Positions 53,685 through 62,035 of a DNA stretch of 64,000 bases are shown here, piece by piece. This DNA comes from Salegentibacter sp. 24 (GTDB lineage: Bacteria; Bacteroidota; Bacteroidia; Flavobacteriales; Flavobacteriaceae), in assembly GCF_004362395.1 (NCBI RefSeq), contig NZ_SNWE01000005.1, positions 157,650 through 221,649 of the forward strand. Direction: 5' to 3'. The translations under genes were made by a program, and so were the position numbers. Positions within the stretch are counted from its first letter, which is position 1, and each line of letters opens with the position of its first letter. The notes beneath the pieces are model-generated. The model was not told the DNA's origin, did not search any database, and saw nothing but the letters and a program-made list of their open reading frames with translations.

Positions 53685-53834
53685 ATACTCGAAATTAGCG
53701 AATAAGGCGGTTAATTGGATATCAACTTTTCAGAAAGTATTCTTAAATCTTAGAGTACGATGGTTATAATAAGTTTCAAGCTCACAATTCTTACAATTCA
53801 TTATCTTCGGGCTAACCAATTCAACAAGGCAATT

Positions 53835-55616
53835 ATGAAGAAAATATTTGATCCCGCATATTTAAAAACCTTAGTTCTAATTAGTTCTCTTCTTATAAAC
53901 AGTTTTCCAGCCGAAGCTCAGTTTCCCTTAAGCAATAAGCAAAATAATCAAACCGAACCCAAAGAAATACCCGAAGATAAGTTAAATAGAAGAACCCCGC
54001 GGGGCACGGTAACTGGATTTATTGATGCTATGTCAGAACAAAATTATAATCGCGCTTTCAGGTATCTGAATTTTCCTCCAGATATCACGTCCCCAGAAAA
54101 AAAAGAAGAGATTTTACAGGTCCTACAGCGGTTATTTGATCAAAAAGGAAGCATCCAACCATATTATCTTATCAGTGACGAACCAAATGGGAAAATAGAT
54201 GATGGTTTAGGAGAAAATCTGGAAAGAATCGGGAGTGTAGATGCCGATGATAAGCTAATCGAAATTTATCTCAAACAACACGATGATGAAATAGGATATC
54301 CAATTTGGCTTTTTTCTTCGGAAACAATTAGCTCCATAAGTTCTCTTAGTTTGGAAAATGCCGCCCTCATCAACCAAATAACACCTAATTTTTTCAAAAG
54401 ATACCTTTGGGGTGGTGTCCCGGCTGCCCAATGGATAGTTGCTTTAGTACTAATAGCTTTAAGCTATTTTATTTCCCTTTTGATTATTTCAATTGTTGTT
54501 TTCCTCTTAAAAAAATTATGGAAAAGGACCAGGGAAGAACCAATTTCTGGAATAATCGGAACTATAAAACTTCCTTTAATACTTTACACCGCCGTTTGGA
54601 TATTTGTTGCACTATCCAGAAATCTCGAGCTCTCAATTATTTTACGCCAAAAATTCAGTGCCATTACTATTTCAGTGGGAATTGCCGCCATTCTAATCCT
54701 ATTATGGAGATTGTCCGATTTCATAGGAAAGTTTAGTCAGGAAAAAATGGTTCTAAGGGGCAACCCCGCTGGCGTTTCCATAGTTTTATTTTTACAGCGT
54801 GCTGCCAAAATCGCCATAGTAATTTTTGGGATTATAGCAATTTTAGGAGCGGTTGGAATTGATGTTACCACTGGTCTTGCTGCACTGGGAATTGGTGGTA
54901 TAGCTTTGGCTTTAGGCGCTCAAAAGACCATAGAAAACTTTGTGGGAAGCGTTACTTTAATCGCTGACAGACCCATACGGGTAGGAGATTTTTGCAGGGT
55001 TGGTGAAATTACCGGACATATAGAAAAAATAGGCATTCGCTCTACCCAAATTCGTACATTAGATCGTACAGTGGTTAGCATTCCCAACGGCGCATTTTCA
55101 TCAGACACCATTGAAAATTATGCTCATAGGGATAAATTCCGGTTTGTTAGTGTTTTAAATTTCAGGTATGAAACCTCACCAGATCAACTGCGCTTTTTAC
55201 TGACGGAACTAAGAAAAGTGCTCTACGCCCATCCAAAAGTATATGAAGACCCTGCCAGAGTTCGTTTTATTGGTTTTGGAGCCCATTCGCTGGATTTAGA
55301 AATTTTCGTCTATCTAGATGCAAAGAATTACGATGAATTTCTAGAAATAAGGGAGGACCTTATGTTAAGAATGATGGATGTGGTTGATCGGAGTGGAACC
55401 GATTTCGCATTCCCATCTCAGACTATATACTTCGGAAAAGATCAAGGACTTTCAAAAGAGAAATCAGTTAAAGCGGAAGCAGAAGTTGAAATTCAAAAGG
55501 AAAAGCGCGAAATGCCACTACCACAGTTTACCAGGGAACAAATTGATGCCCTTAGGAATAAATCTAGCTATCCTCCTGAAGGTTCGAGTACAGGAATAGA
55601 AAAAAACAAAACATAG
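53835..55616 (+). CDS. Mechanosensitive ion channel (MscS family)
   Basis: A 593-residue MscS-type channel. A signal peptide (PAEAQF near residue 30) and an exported region of about 150 residues come first, then four or five membrane helices. The pore helix and MscS core are seen in GLAALGIGGIALALGAQKTI and ENFVGSVTLIADRPIRVGD, followed by the beta domain (IEKIGIRSTQIRTLDRTVV) and a cytoplasmic end. The start at 53835 gives a clean signal peptide; the ATG at 53760 adds 25 residues. It releases solutes upon osmotic down-shock. Confidence 0.92.
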   Translation: MKKIFDPAYLKTLVLISSLLINSFPAEAQFPLSNKQNNQTEPKEIPEDKLNRRTPRGTVTGFIDAMSEQNYNRAFRYLNFPPDITSPEKKEEILQVLQRLFDQKGSIQPYYLISDEPNGKIDDGLGENLERIGSVDADDKLIEIYLKQHDDEIGYPIWLFSSETISSISSLSLENAALINQITPNFFKRYLWGGVPAAQWIVALVLIALSYFISLLIISIVVFLLKKLWKRTREEPISGIIGTIKLPLILYTAVWIFVALSRNLELSIILRQKFSAITISVGIAAILILLWRLSDFIGKFSQEKMVLRGNPAGVSIVLFLQRAAKIAIVIFGIIAILGAVGIDVTTGLAALGIGGIALALGAQKTIENFVGSVTLIADRPIRVGDFCRVGEITGHIEKIGIRSTQIRTLDRTVVSIPNGAFSSDTIENYAHRDKFRFVSVLNFRYETSPDQLRFLLTELRKVLYAHPKVYEDPARVRFIGFGAHSLDLEIFVYLDAKNYDEFLEIREDLMLRMMDVVDRSGTDFAFPSQTIYFGKDQGLSKEKSVKAEAEVEIQKEKREMPLPQFTREQIDALRNKSSYPPEGSSTGIEKNKT

Positions 55617-55779
55617 CATAATAAAATTTATCACGATATTTCAATATTATAATGGTGGATAATAGATGCCTTTGAAGAAATTTGAATAGTTCTATTTTTT
55701 CAAGTTATGATTTTTTGGCTGTAATCTAATTTGATTATCAGCATCTTAAATTTCTTTATAAATTCAGAACTAGAAACAG

Positions 55780-56757
55780 ATGAATCAACCGAAAAAAGCA
55801 AGCAAATACCGTGGGGAAGAAGCCAAATGGCCTCATCAAATCCCAATTTCTGGCTGGATAGATATTGGAAAACGAGTATTTAAAGAAATGAAATTAGATC
55901 ACGTACAAATAATTTCAGCGGGAGTTGCGTTCTATTTTTTTCTAGCTATTTTCCCCACATTTGTTGCAGCTATTTCAATCTACAGTTTGGTATTAGAACC
56001 ATCCCAGATTGAAAACCAAATATCACATTTAAATTCCATTTTACCCGAACAGGCTTTTATAATGATCACAGATTTCCTGGAACCTATACTCCAACGACCT
56101 AAAAAAGAAATTGGATGGGGTGTATTTATAAGTATTATCATCAGTATTTGGAGTGCGAATAAGGGAACAAGCGCATTATTTCAAGGCGTAAATATTGCTT
56201 ACGACGAAATTGATGGTCGAAGTATTATAAAGAAAAACCTACTTAGCCTTCTTTTCACCCTGGGAGGTTTATTTCTTGGCCTTATTAGTTTACTGATTGT
56301 CATTTTCTTTCCGTTGCTAGTAAAAAATTTAGGCCTAAATCCTGAATTAGAAGCCATTTTAAAATGGTTTCGCTGGGTGTTTCTGGGATTCATTTTAATT
56401 CTTAATTTAACTATGATTTATAAAATTGCTCCTTTTAGAACTAACCCAAGGTTTAGCTGGGTAAGCTGGGGCGCAGTAATTGGCTCCTTATTCTGGTTAG
56501 CCGGTTCTATGCTATTTTCCTGGTACGTATCTAATTTCGGAAGCTATGACGATCTTTATGGAAGTTTTGCAGCGGTAGCTATTTTGATGTTATGGTTATT
56601 TCTTACCGCTTTTATTGTTCTAATGGGTGCCGAAATAAACTCAGAAATGGAACATCAGACTAGATATGACACTACCACAGGAGCACAAAAACCTATGGGG
56701 GAACGAAATGCTTACCATGCCGACCATTGCGCTGTTGAACATAATAAAGATAATTAG
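55780..56757 (+). CDS. YihY/virulence factor BrkB family membrane protein
   Basis: A 325-residue inner-membrane protein with six hydrophobic segments. Characteristic words are AGVAFYFFLAIFPTFVAAI, SIWSANKGTSALFQGVNIAY and FGSYDDLYGSFAAVAILMLW. Often mislabelled as ribonuclease BN, it is more likely a transporter; function unknown. It follows MscS by 163 bp. The C-terminus is hydrophilic and His-rich (NAYHADHCAVEHNKDN). Confidence 0.9.
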   Translation: MNQPKKASKYRGEEAKWPHQIPISGWIDIGKRVFKEMKLDHVQIISAGVAFYFFLAIFPTFVAAISIYSLVLEPSQIENQISHLNSILPEQAFIMITDFLEPILQRPKKEIGWGVFISIIISIWSANKGTSALFQGVNIAYDEIDGRSIIKKNLLSLLFTLGGLFLGLISLLIVIFFPLLVKNLGLNPELEAILKWFRWVFLGFILILNLTMIYKIAPFRTNPRFSWVSWGAVIGSLFWLAGSMLFSWYVSNFGSYDDLYGSFAAVAILMLWLFLTAFIVLMGAEINSEMEHQTRYDTTTGAQKPMGERNAYHADHCAVEHNKDN

Positions 56758-56896
56758 CTAAGCAATAAACACTTAGTATAAAACGAAGCTAATATTTTCT
56801 CCTTTAAATTCTTCTGCTCCTCCCAAATCATAGCGGGCAGCCATAAGATCATCATAGCAGCGTATTTTATTCTTAAGAATAAAGAGGCCTATAAAG

Positions 56897-57295
56897 ATGG
56901 ACTTTTTTGAAACCACAAAGATTCATCCCAGAAGTCCAATTTTTAGGCACTATATCGGGCTTTATAATTATGTAATTGGCCGATTAGATTTTATAATTGC
57001 CCTGCTCAGGGAGCACGAAGAAAAATATCATAAGCCTACCTATAATATGCTTGCAGGAATTTTTGATAAAGCCGAAAGAATGGAGGCTAAAACAAAACCA
57101 CTGGAGGAAACAAACATTAGAAGATTGACCAGGGTGGAATGGGAGCTGGAAGATGGGAAAGTTTCGCAAGAGGAATACGATTCGCTTAAAAATGCACGGC
57201 AAAAAGATCGAAAGGAATTTTCAGAAATGATCTCTAAAATTATCAAAGGAATAACGAAAGTAGAACCACATTTGGGAAGCCGTACTATAAAATAA
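56897..57295 (+). CDS. Hypothetical helical protein
   Basis: A 132-residue protein with no family I recognise. It is predicted all-helical and charged, without signal or membrane segment; the middle (KAERMEAKTKPLEETNIRRL) and end could form coiled coils. Start MDFFETTKIHPRSPIF. It follows the YihY gene by 139 bp and precedes the inverted repeat and hipBA. Codon usage looks native. Confidence 0.6.
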   Translation: MDFFETTKIHPRSPIFRHYIGLYNYVIGRLDFIIALLREHEEKYHKPTYNMLAGIFDKAERMEAKTKPLEETNIRRLTRVEWELEDGKVSQEEYDSLKNARQKDRKEFSEMISKIIKGITKVEPHLGSRTIK

Positions 57296-57372
57296 ATATT
57301 AATTTTACCGAACTAGATATTCTCAAAAGACGATATGAGAGATAGACATCTAAACTAATTGTCACAACGCAC

Positions 57373-57426
57373 CTATGCTGTTTTTAATTTACGCTTAACT
57401 TCCCGTACGCTATAAAAACAGCATAG
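57373..57426. repeat. Perfect 14-bp inverted repeat upstream of hipBA
   Basis: CTATGCTGTTTTTA (57373-57386) and TAAAAACAGCATAG (57413-57426) with a 26-bp spacer, about 100 bp before the hip promoter. There is no T run, so a terminator is unlikely; an operator or a mobile-element remnant are options. Confidence 0.7.
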
Positions 57427-57517
57427 AATCCGGCGAAAGTTATGGTAGATATGGGCACGAAATAAATTTTAATTACAGTTTAAGTTTATTTTAATCCACA
57501 AAAACCCACTTTTTAGC

Positions 57518-57525
57518 TATATTTG
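57518..57525 (+). promoter_or_regulatory. -7 promoter box of hipBA
   Basis: TATATTTG, perfect consensus, 18 nt before the hipB ATG at 57544. No clear TTG at -33 was found, which might mean help from an activator or a weak promoter. Confidence 0.5.
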
Positions 57526-57543
57526 TTTATTATAACATACATT

Positions 57544-57807
57544 ATGCTCGAACTCGTCACTATAAAGCAAACTAAGGAAGAACTAGGTAAATGGTGTAAA
57601 CTTCAAAGAGGTCGTTTTGAATTAAGCCAGCAAGAATTGGCTGATCACCTGGGATTATCCCGGTATACCATTCAGAAATTTGAAAGCGGGAAAAATTCAA
57701 CCATCGATACTGTTTTAAAAATTGCTCACCATTTTGATGATTTGGAGAAGTTTTATAGTGGTGTAAAAGCCTATAATGATCAAAATACTAATCACTCCTT
57801 ATACTAA
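57544..57807 (+). CDS. hipB: HipB-like antitoxin, XRE family
   Basis: An 87-residue helix-turn-helix protein: KLQRGRFELSQQELADHLGL, SRYTIQKFESGKNSTIDTVL as the XRE domain (residues about 18-75). HipB binds operator DNA and blocks HipA. The start at 57544 fits the promoter box; an ATG 21 nt earlier overlaps that box. hipA follows after 5 bp. Genes of this kind are usually co-repressed by the HipBA complex. Confidence 0.87.
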   Translation: MLELVTIKQTKEELGKWCKLQRGRFELSQQELADHLGLSRYTIQKFESGKNSTIDTVLKIAHHFDDLEKFYSGVKAYNDQNTNHSLY

Positions 57808-57812
57808 AGATT

Positions 57813-59075
57813 ATGGCTAAAAATACTATCCTAAATGTAAAGCTATTTGATAAGGAGGTTGGAAAGTTAGGTTACGATTTGGATCAGCGTAAAAGTTTCT
57901 TTCAGTATAATCCTGAATTTTTAGAAACCAATGAATTGCAAAACATTTTTCCATATATTATTAAACGAATAAAACCAGTTCAGGTATTCTCCGAATATGA
58001 AGGAAATACTTTTAAAGGACTCCCCCCAGCCATAGCAGATTCTCTTCCAGATATGTTTGGAAATATCATTTTTAAGGAATGGTTTGAAGCTAATAATAAA
58101 GATAAAATTAAACTCACCCCACTGAAGCAGTTAACCTATGTAGCTAATCGTGGGATGGGTGCCTTGGAATATGAACCGTCACAAAATATTCCAAAAACTT
58201 CAGCAATTGACCTTGAAGAAATAATTGAGGTATTAAAAAAAGTAATTGATCAGAAAGAACAGACTTCAGAAAAGAATTTGGATAACCTGGCTCTACTCAA
58301 TATTTTTAAAATGGGAACTTCTGCCGGTGGAGCCAGGCCGAAACTTTTAATTTCTGAAAACATTGAAACACGAGAGGTTATTCCAGGGGATATTGTTTTT
58401 TCAAAAGATTACAAGCATTACCTGGTAAAGCTTTCATTAAATGAAGGTGGTTATAATAAAGAAGTTATAGAATATGCGTACTACAAGATGGCTACCGCTG
58501 CTGGAATAACAATGATGTCTTCTAAACTGATTAACAATAGACATTTTACCACGCTTAGATATGACAGGCAAAATGGAACAAAACAACATGTTTTAACTAC
58601 AAGCGGCCTGACCGGATGGGACTTTCAAAAACCAGAAAACTCATCTTATGAAAATCTTTTCAAGTTAGCATTAGATCTAAAAATACCTTATAATGAGATT
58701 CAGGAACTTTATAAGCGAATGGCTTTTAATTTGGTTTTTGCTAATATTGATGATCACTTAAAAAATCATTCTTTTATTTATGATAAGAATTCTGATAAAT
58801 GGAATCTGGCTCCAGCTTATGATCTCACTTACCCCTTAAACGTAGATTTCAATTATCATAAAATCAGCCGTGCGTTGTCTATTAATAATAAACGTGATAA
58901 TATCCAGCTAAAGGATCTACTTGACTTAGCAGAAGAATTTTCTGTAAAAAATCCAAAAGGAATAATCGAGAAAGTCCAGGAACAGATTTCTACTTGGCCG
59001 GCAATAACAAAGGACCTTAATATCCCAGAATACGTAGTAAAAAAAATCTCCAAAGACTTCAAAATCTTCATTTAA
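57813..59075 (+). CDS. hipA: HipA-like serine/threonine kinase toxin
   Basis: A 420-residue HipA family kinase. The N-terminal HipA_N part includes LPPAIADSLPDMFGN; the glycine-rich loop is GTSAGGARPKLLI (about 170-182), KHYLVKLSL carries the ATP-contacting Lys, and catalytic Asp residues are in ANIDDHLKNHSFIYD and APAYDLTYP. E. coli HipA inactivates glutamyl-tRNA synthetase by phosphorylation and causes persistence; the target here is unknown. Immediately downstream starts an accessory region. Confidence 0.92.
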   Translation: MAKNTILNVKLFDKEVGKLGYDLDQRKSFFQYNPEFLETNELQNIFPYIIKRIKPVQVFSEYEGNTFKGLPPAIADSLPDMFGNIIFKEWFEANNKDKIKLTPLKQLTYVANRGMGALEYEPSQNIPKTSAIDLEEIIEVLKKVIDQKEQTSEKNLDNLALLNIFKMGTSAGGARPKLLISENIETREVIPGDIVFSKDYKHYLVKLSLNEGGYNKEVIEYAYYKMATAAGITMMSSKLINNRHFTTLRYDRQNGTKQHVLTTSGLTGWDFQKPENSSYENLFKLALDLKIPYNEIQELYKRMAFNLVFANIDDHLKNHSFIYDKNSDKWNLAPAYDLTYPLNVDFNYHKISRALSINNKRDNIQLKDLLDLAEEFSVKNPKGIIEKVQEQISTWPAITKDLNIPEYVVKKISKDFKIFI

Positions 59076-59138
59076 CTACGGGTTTCCCTGTGGATCCTGA
59101 TTAAAAATACAATTCCATAGCGATATTTATAGTTCCAA

Positions 59139-59651
59139 TTATATACGTTTTTTAAGCTCAATTATAGCTATTTCCCGCTCTCTGGCTTTTCCTACTCGAA
59201 GTGCGTCTACCAGGGCCAATAATTAGTGAAGTACATTATCTTTTAAAGCAGCTTCGGGAACAGAGGAATATAATGGCATTATACTATGCCCTCTCAACAT
59301 TCCTTTACCGGACGACCAAACATAATTCTCACTACTTTCTATCTGTTCTTTTAAAGGAGAGGCTGAGTGAGAAGTTGGAATACCACGTACTACCGGTCCT
59401 GGTTTTTGTGGAAAAACATATTTCAATCCGAATTGCAAAAAATCAGTGAAAGCCAGTTTCATTACTTTTTTATCTTTAGGATCTAATAGACCTGAATATT
59501 TAGAACGGGCTACCGATTCACTCACTTCAGATTGACTCATCCCTAAAGCCTCGGCTACATATTTTTGTTTCCAGGTTACATCATCAAGACTAATAAGCTT
59601 TAGCAGCAATAGTATATCTTGAGGTTTCATATGAATATTTAATCCTTTCAT
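59139..59651 (-). pseudogene. Winged-helix regulator gene interrupted by one stop codon
   Basis: The intact reading part (59223-59651) encodes 142 residues with a MarR/IclR-like winged helix: MKPQDILLLLKLISLDD, WKQKYVAEALGMSQSEVSES, then LQFGLKYVFPQKPGPVVRGI and LYSSVPEAALKDNVLH. After the TAA at 59225-59223 the same frame continues for 27 codons, LLALVDALRVGKARERE and so on, to a second stop at 59139. Relatives I know carry this tail uninterrupted, with a Glu codon at the stop position, so a single GAA to TAA change is likely. Start is probably 59630 (MKPQ) because 59651 lies in a dyad. Function unknown. Confidence 0.7.
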
Positions 59652-59683
59652 AACGCATATTGCATATCGCGATATACGTTATG
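59649..59683 (-). promoter_or_regulatory. Dyad over the start of the winged-helix gene
   Basis: CATAACGCATATTGC (59649-59663) and GCGATATACGTTATG (59669-59683) are 15-bp inverted halves with 13 matches; ATATCGCGATAT at 59664-59675 is a perfect palindrome overlapping the second half. Likely operator of the adjoining regulator. Confidence 0.65.
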
Positions 59684-59992
59684 AAGATTAAAAACTAATA
59701 ATATCATCATTTTAAAATTGCTTTTATCGATTGAGATCCTCGAAAAAATAACAAGTATTTTAAAATTTAGCATTTATAAAATAGCTGAACGAGAAATCAT
59801 AATATTTGATGTTATTTCTAAATATTTGTTGTTATAAGATGTTATTTGTGAGTTTTTGTGAATAGTAGATATTAGAGCAATTTATGTTCGACTGGTTCAA
59901 TAATAAGATCGGAAAAATCTTACAGTAGAAAGTTAAAAATAGTTAATCTAATATTTTTTTAAACTTTGCGTACAAATCTGATATTTAAAAAC
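59684..59992. other. Non-coding AT-rich stretch before the attachment site
   Basis: About 310 bp without a gene. The word GATGTTATTT occurs twice (near 59809 and 59841) with a related GTTGTTAT between; otherwise nothing recognisable. Confidence 0.5.
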
Positions 59993-60025
59993 AAAAAACC
60001 CTCAAAATCAAAAGATTAAGAGGGT
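59993..60025 (-). terminator. Terminator of the former tRNA gene
   Basis: On the minus strand GACCCTC..GAGGGTT: ACCCTC (60025-60020) pairs with GAGGGT (60003-59998), followed by T residues. It lies just after the tRNA 3' end fragment in the same orientation. Confidence 0.72.
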
Positions 60026-60028
60026 CTT

Positions 60029-60050
60029 TGGTACTCGGGACGGGACTTGA
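60029..60050 (-). other. tRNA 3'-end fragment, probable attachment site (att) of an integrative element
   Basis: Read on the minus strand: TCAAGT (end of the T-loop), CCCGT (3' T-stem), CCCGAGT (3' acceptor strand), A, CCA. The rest of a tRNA is missing; the next bases toward 60200 are unrelated AT-rich sequence. The fragment ends with CCA and is followed by a terminator. A tyrosine integrase gene begins 160 bp away. Integration into the 3' end of a tRNA gene leaves just such a fragment at the far end, so the intact tRNA should lie beyond the right edge of the window. tRNA identity could not be fixed. Confidence 0.75.
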
Positions 60051-60147
60051 TATTCAATTCAAAATTATTTTTGTTTTATTATATATTACTATATATCAGT
60101 GCTTTAATAAATTTTAATGGTAATTGAATTCATTTAAAAACATATTA

Positions 60148-60180
60148 TGTCGGGAACATGTCGGGAAAGTGTCGGGAAAG
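60148..60180 (+). repeat. Three tandem 11-bp repeats before the integrase gene
   Basis: TGTCGGGAACA, TGTCGGGAAAG, TGTCGGGAAAG without spacing. Each shares TCGGGA with the att fragment (60035-60040). They look like arm-type or core-like integrase binding sites. Confidence 0.75.
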
Positions 60181-60208
60181 ATTTATTTTTACTTTAAAGA
60201 CTTTCAGC

Positions 60209-61552
60209 ATGGCTACAGTGAAACTTTTTATTAGAGGAAAACAAGATCCTAGAACAATTTACCTGCGCTTTATTCACGGTAGAAAACATGATTATACCAA
60301 AAACTCTGGTAAAATTGTAAATCTCTCCAATTGTATTTTAGCAGGTAACGGTAAAAAGAGCTTAATATTAGAAGGTGTTAAAAGAAATTCACCCGAAATG
60401 AAGAATCTTAACCGAAATTTACGGGATATTAAAAATTACATAATAGACATGTATGATGAAGCCACTCCTGGGGAAGTTAGCGGCGATTGGCTTCAAAAAC
60501 AAATCGATATTTTTAATGGAAACTTTATTCCAGAAGAGGACCAAGGGAAACAGGGAAACTCACTAACAGAAGCCATACAAACCGTTATTGACACTGCCAA
60601 TATTAGAGAAAATTCTAAGGGTGGTTTAGGCCTTTCCAAGAGCCGCGTGAATTCATATAAAAATTTACTGAAAATCATTAAGGTGTATCAGGGAAAAAAG
60701 TCTCTTAAAGTTCAAGATGTGGATATCAAATTTGGCAAATCTTTTTTAAACTGGATGTTAAACAAACAAAACTACTCTGAAGGCTATTCAAAAAAGAAAA
60801 TTGACGACCTTAAAACTGTTTGTACTGATGCTGAAATCAATGGAATTCAAGTTAGTCATCAACTCAGAAAAATAAAGGGAGGAAAAGCGAAAACAGAGCA
60901 TATAATCTACCTAACTCCCCAAGAGCTGGAAAAAATTGAAAAAACAAAATTACAAAATCAATCCCTTATAAATACTCGAAAATGGCTATTATTAGGTTGT
61001 AATATTGGACAAAGAGGAGGTGATTTATTAAATCTCACAGAAGAAAACTTTATCGTTCGAAATGGATTAGAACTTATAGAGTTAAAACAACAAAAAACAG
61101 GGAAGCAGGTTTCCATTCCGGTTTTACCCAAAACAAAAAATATACTTAAAGAAGGTTTTCCTTACAAAATATCCATTCAAAAATTTAATGATCAGATTAA
61201 ACTCCTTTGTGAAGAAGCGAAAGTAAATCAACTTATTGAGGCAAAAAAAATTGAAATGGTTGATGAAGAGGGAAATGTTATTCCTAAAGATAAAAACGGC
61301 AAAAGAAAAAAGAAAGGAGTTAAAAGAAAAATTTCTGGTACTTTTCCGAAATATGAACTTATTACTTCTCACGTTTGCAGGAGATCTTTCGCTACAAATA
61401 CCTATGGAAAATTGCCAACCCCTTTAATTATGCAGATAACAGCCCACAGTACCGAAAAAATGTTCCTTGGCTACATCGGAAAATCTTCAATGGATTATGC
61501 TCAACAAATTGCGGATTTCTACGCAAAAGAAGAAGTGAAAAAATCTATTTGA
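60209..61552 (+). CDS. Tyrosine-type integrase of an integrative element
   Basis: A 447-residue tyrosine recombinase. Residues 1-100 are an arm-binding-type domain (MATVKLFIRGKQDPRTIYLR), about 110-215 the SAM-like core-binding domain, 230-440 the catalytic domain: Arg in LLGCNIGQRGGDLLNL, Lys in QQKTGKQVSIPV, HxxR in HVCRRSFATN, His in AHSTEKMF, nucleophile Tyr probably in FLGYIG. All catalytic residues are present. An insertion of about 60 residues with a lysine-rich stretch (DKNGKRKKKGVKRK) sits before HxxR. Start at 60209 is taken because the repeats lie just upstream. It probably moves the element ending at 60029-60050. Confidence 0.9.
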   Translation: MATVKLFIRGKQDPRTIYLRFIHGRKHDYTKNSGKIVNLSNCILAGNGKKSLILEGVKRNSPEMKNLNRNLRDIKNYIIDMYDEATPGEVSGDWLQKQIDIFNGNFIPEEDQGKQGNSLTEAIQTVIDTANIRENSKGGLGLSKSRVNSYKNLLKIIKVYQGKKSLKVQDVDIKFGKSFLNWMLNKQNYSEGYSKKKIDDLKTVCTDAEINGIQVSHQLRKIKGGKAKTEHIIYLTPQELEKIEKTKLQNQSLINTRKWLLLGCNIGQRGGDLLNLTEENFIVRNGLELIELKQQKTGKQVSIPVLPKTKNILKEGFPYKISIQKFNDQIKLLCEEAKVNQLIEAKKIEMVDEEGNVIPKDKNGKRKKKGVKRKISGTFPKYELITSHVCRRSFATNTYGKLPTPLIMQITAHSTEKMFLGYIGKSSMDYAQQIADFYAKEEVKKSI

Positions 61553-62031
61553 TAATTTGCCGCCACCCCGACTAATCGTACTTTAAATGGATATGAAACA
61601 CTGTTAATCTATTTTTTTCTCGACACTTCATCAGAGGTTCATTTGCATTCGTCTCCATTATCCATACCTGACTAGCTCTCGGCATAGCCTTTTCCAAAAC
61701 GCTCGATACCTTGGCTCTTTACCAAAGCACCTTATGTTGGTTTGGTGCTCTCCCCTGCAGGACAGCACCGGTGGGTTGGTTCCACCATCTTGTAGACAGT
61801 TGCGTAACGACTTTCAGCCGGTCGTTACTCTCGGCACACATATGGCTCGTAGCGGATTTTATGCACGTACTTGTCAATAGACCTTTATTTTATTGATTAT
61901 CTTTATGTTAAATACCAAAACCGCTGTTTTTTATAGGATACGTTGTTGAACTAAACCTAAAGGTAGCTTCAAGAGATCGCTAAATCACTATTCACTACCT
62001 TTAAGTATCTCTAATTATAATATTGAAAGTT
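61553..62031. other. Hairpin-rich non-coding DNA between integrase and IS91-type module
   Basis: About 480 bp without a credible gene; the 61-codon reading frame at 61711-61896 is Cys/Trp/His-rich nonsense. Neighbouring hairpins are seen: GGTGCT/AGCACC (61744-61769), GGTGG/CCACC (61770-61786), AACGAC/GTCGTT (61806-61826), with TTGG/CCAA just before. Composition is richer in G+C than the integrase gene. It may be the left, replication-related end of the IS91-type element. Confidence 0.5.
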
Positions 62032-62035
62032 ATGA

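Noticed and set aside
56897..57295. Third component of a hip toxin-antitoxin operon
   Set aside because: About 250 bp with an inverted repeat and a separate promoter lie between this gene and hipB.
59800..59860. CRISPR-like or tandem repeats (GATGTTATTT copies)
   Set aside because: Only two exact copies of a 10-bp AT-rich word, no regular spacing, no cas genes.
61711..61896. 61-codon ORF after the integrase
   Set aside because: Rich in Trp, Cys and His, no domain, lies in hairpin-rich non-coding DNA.
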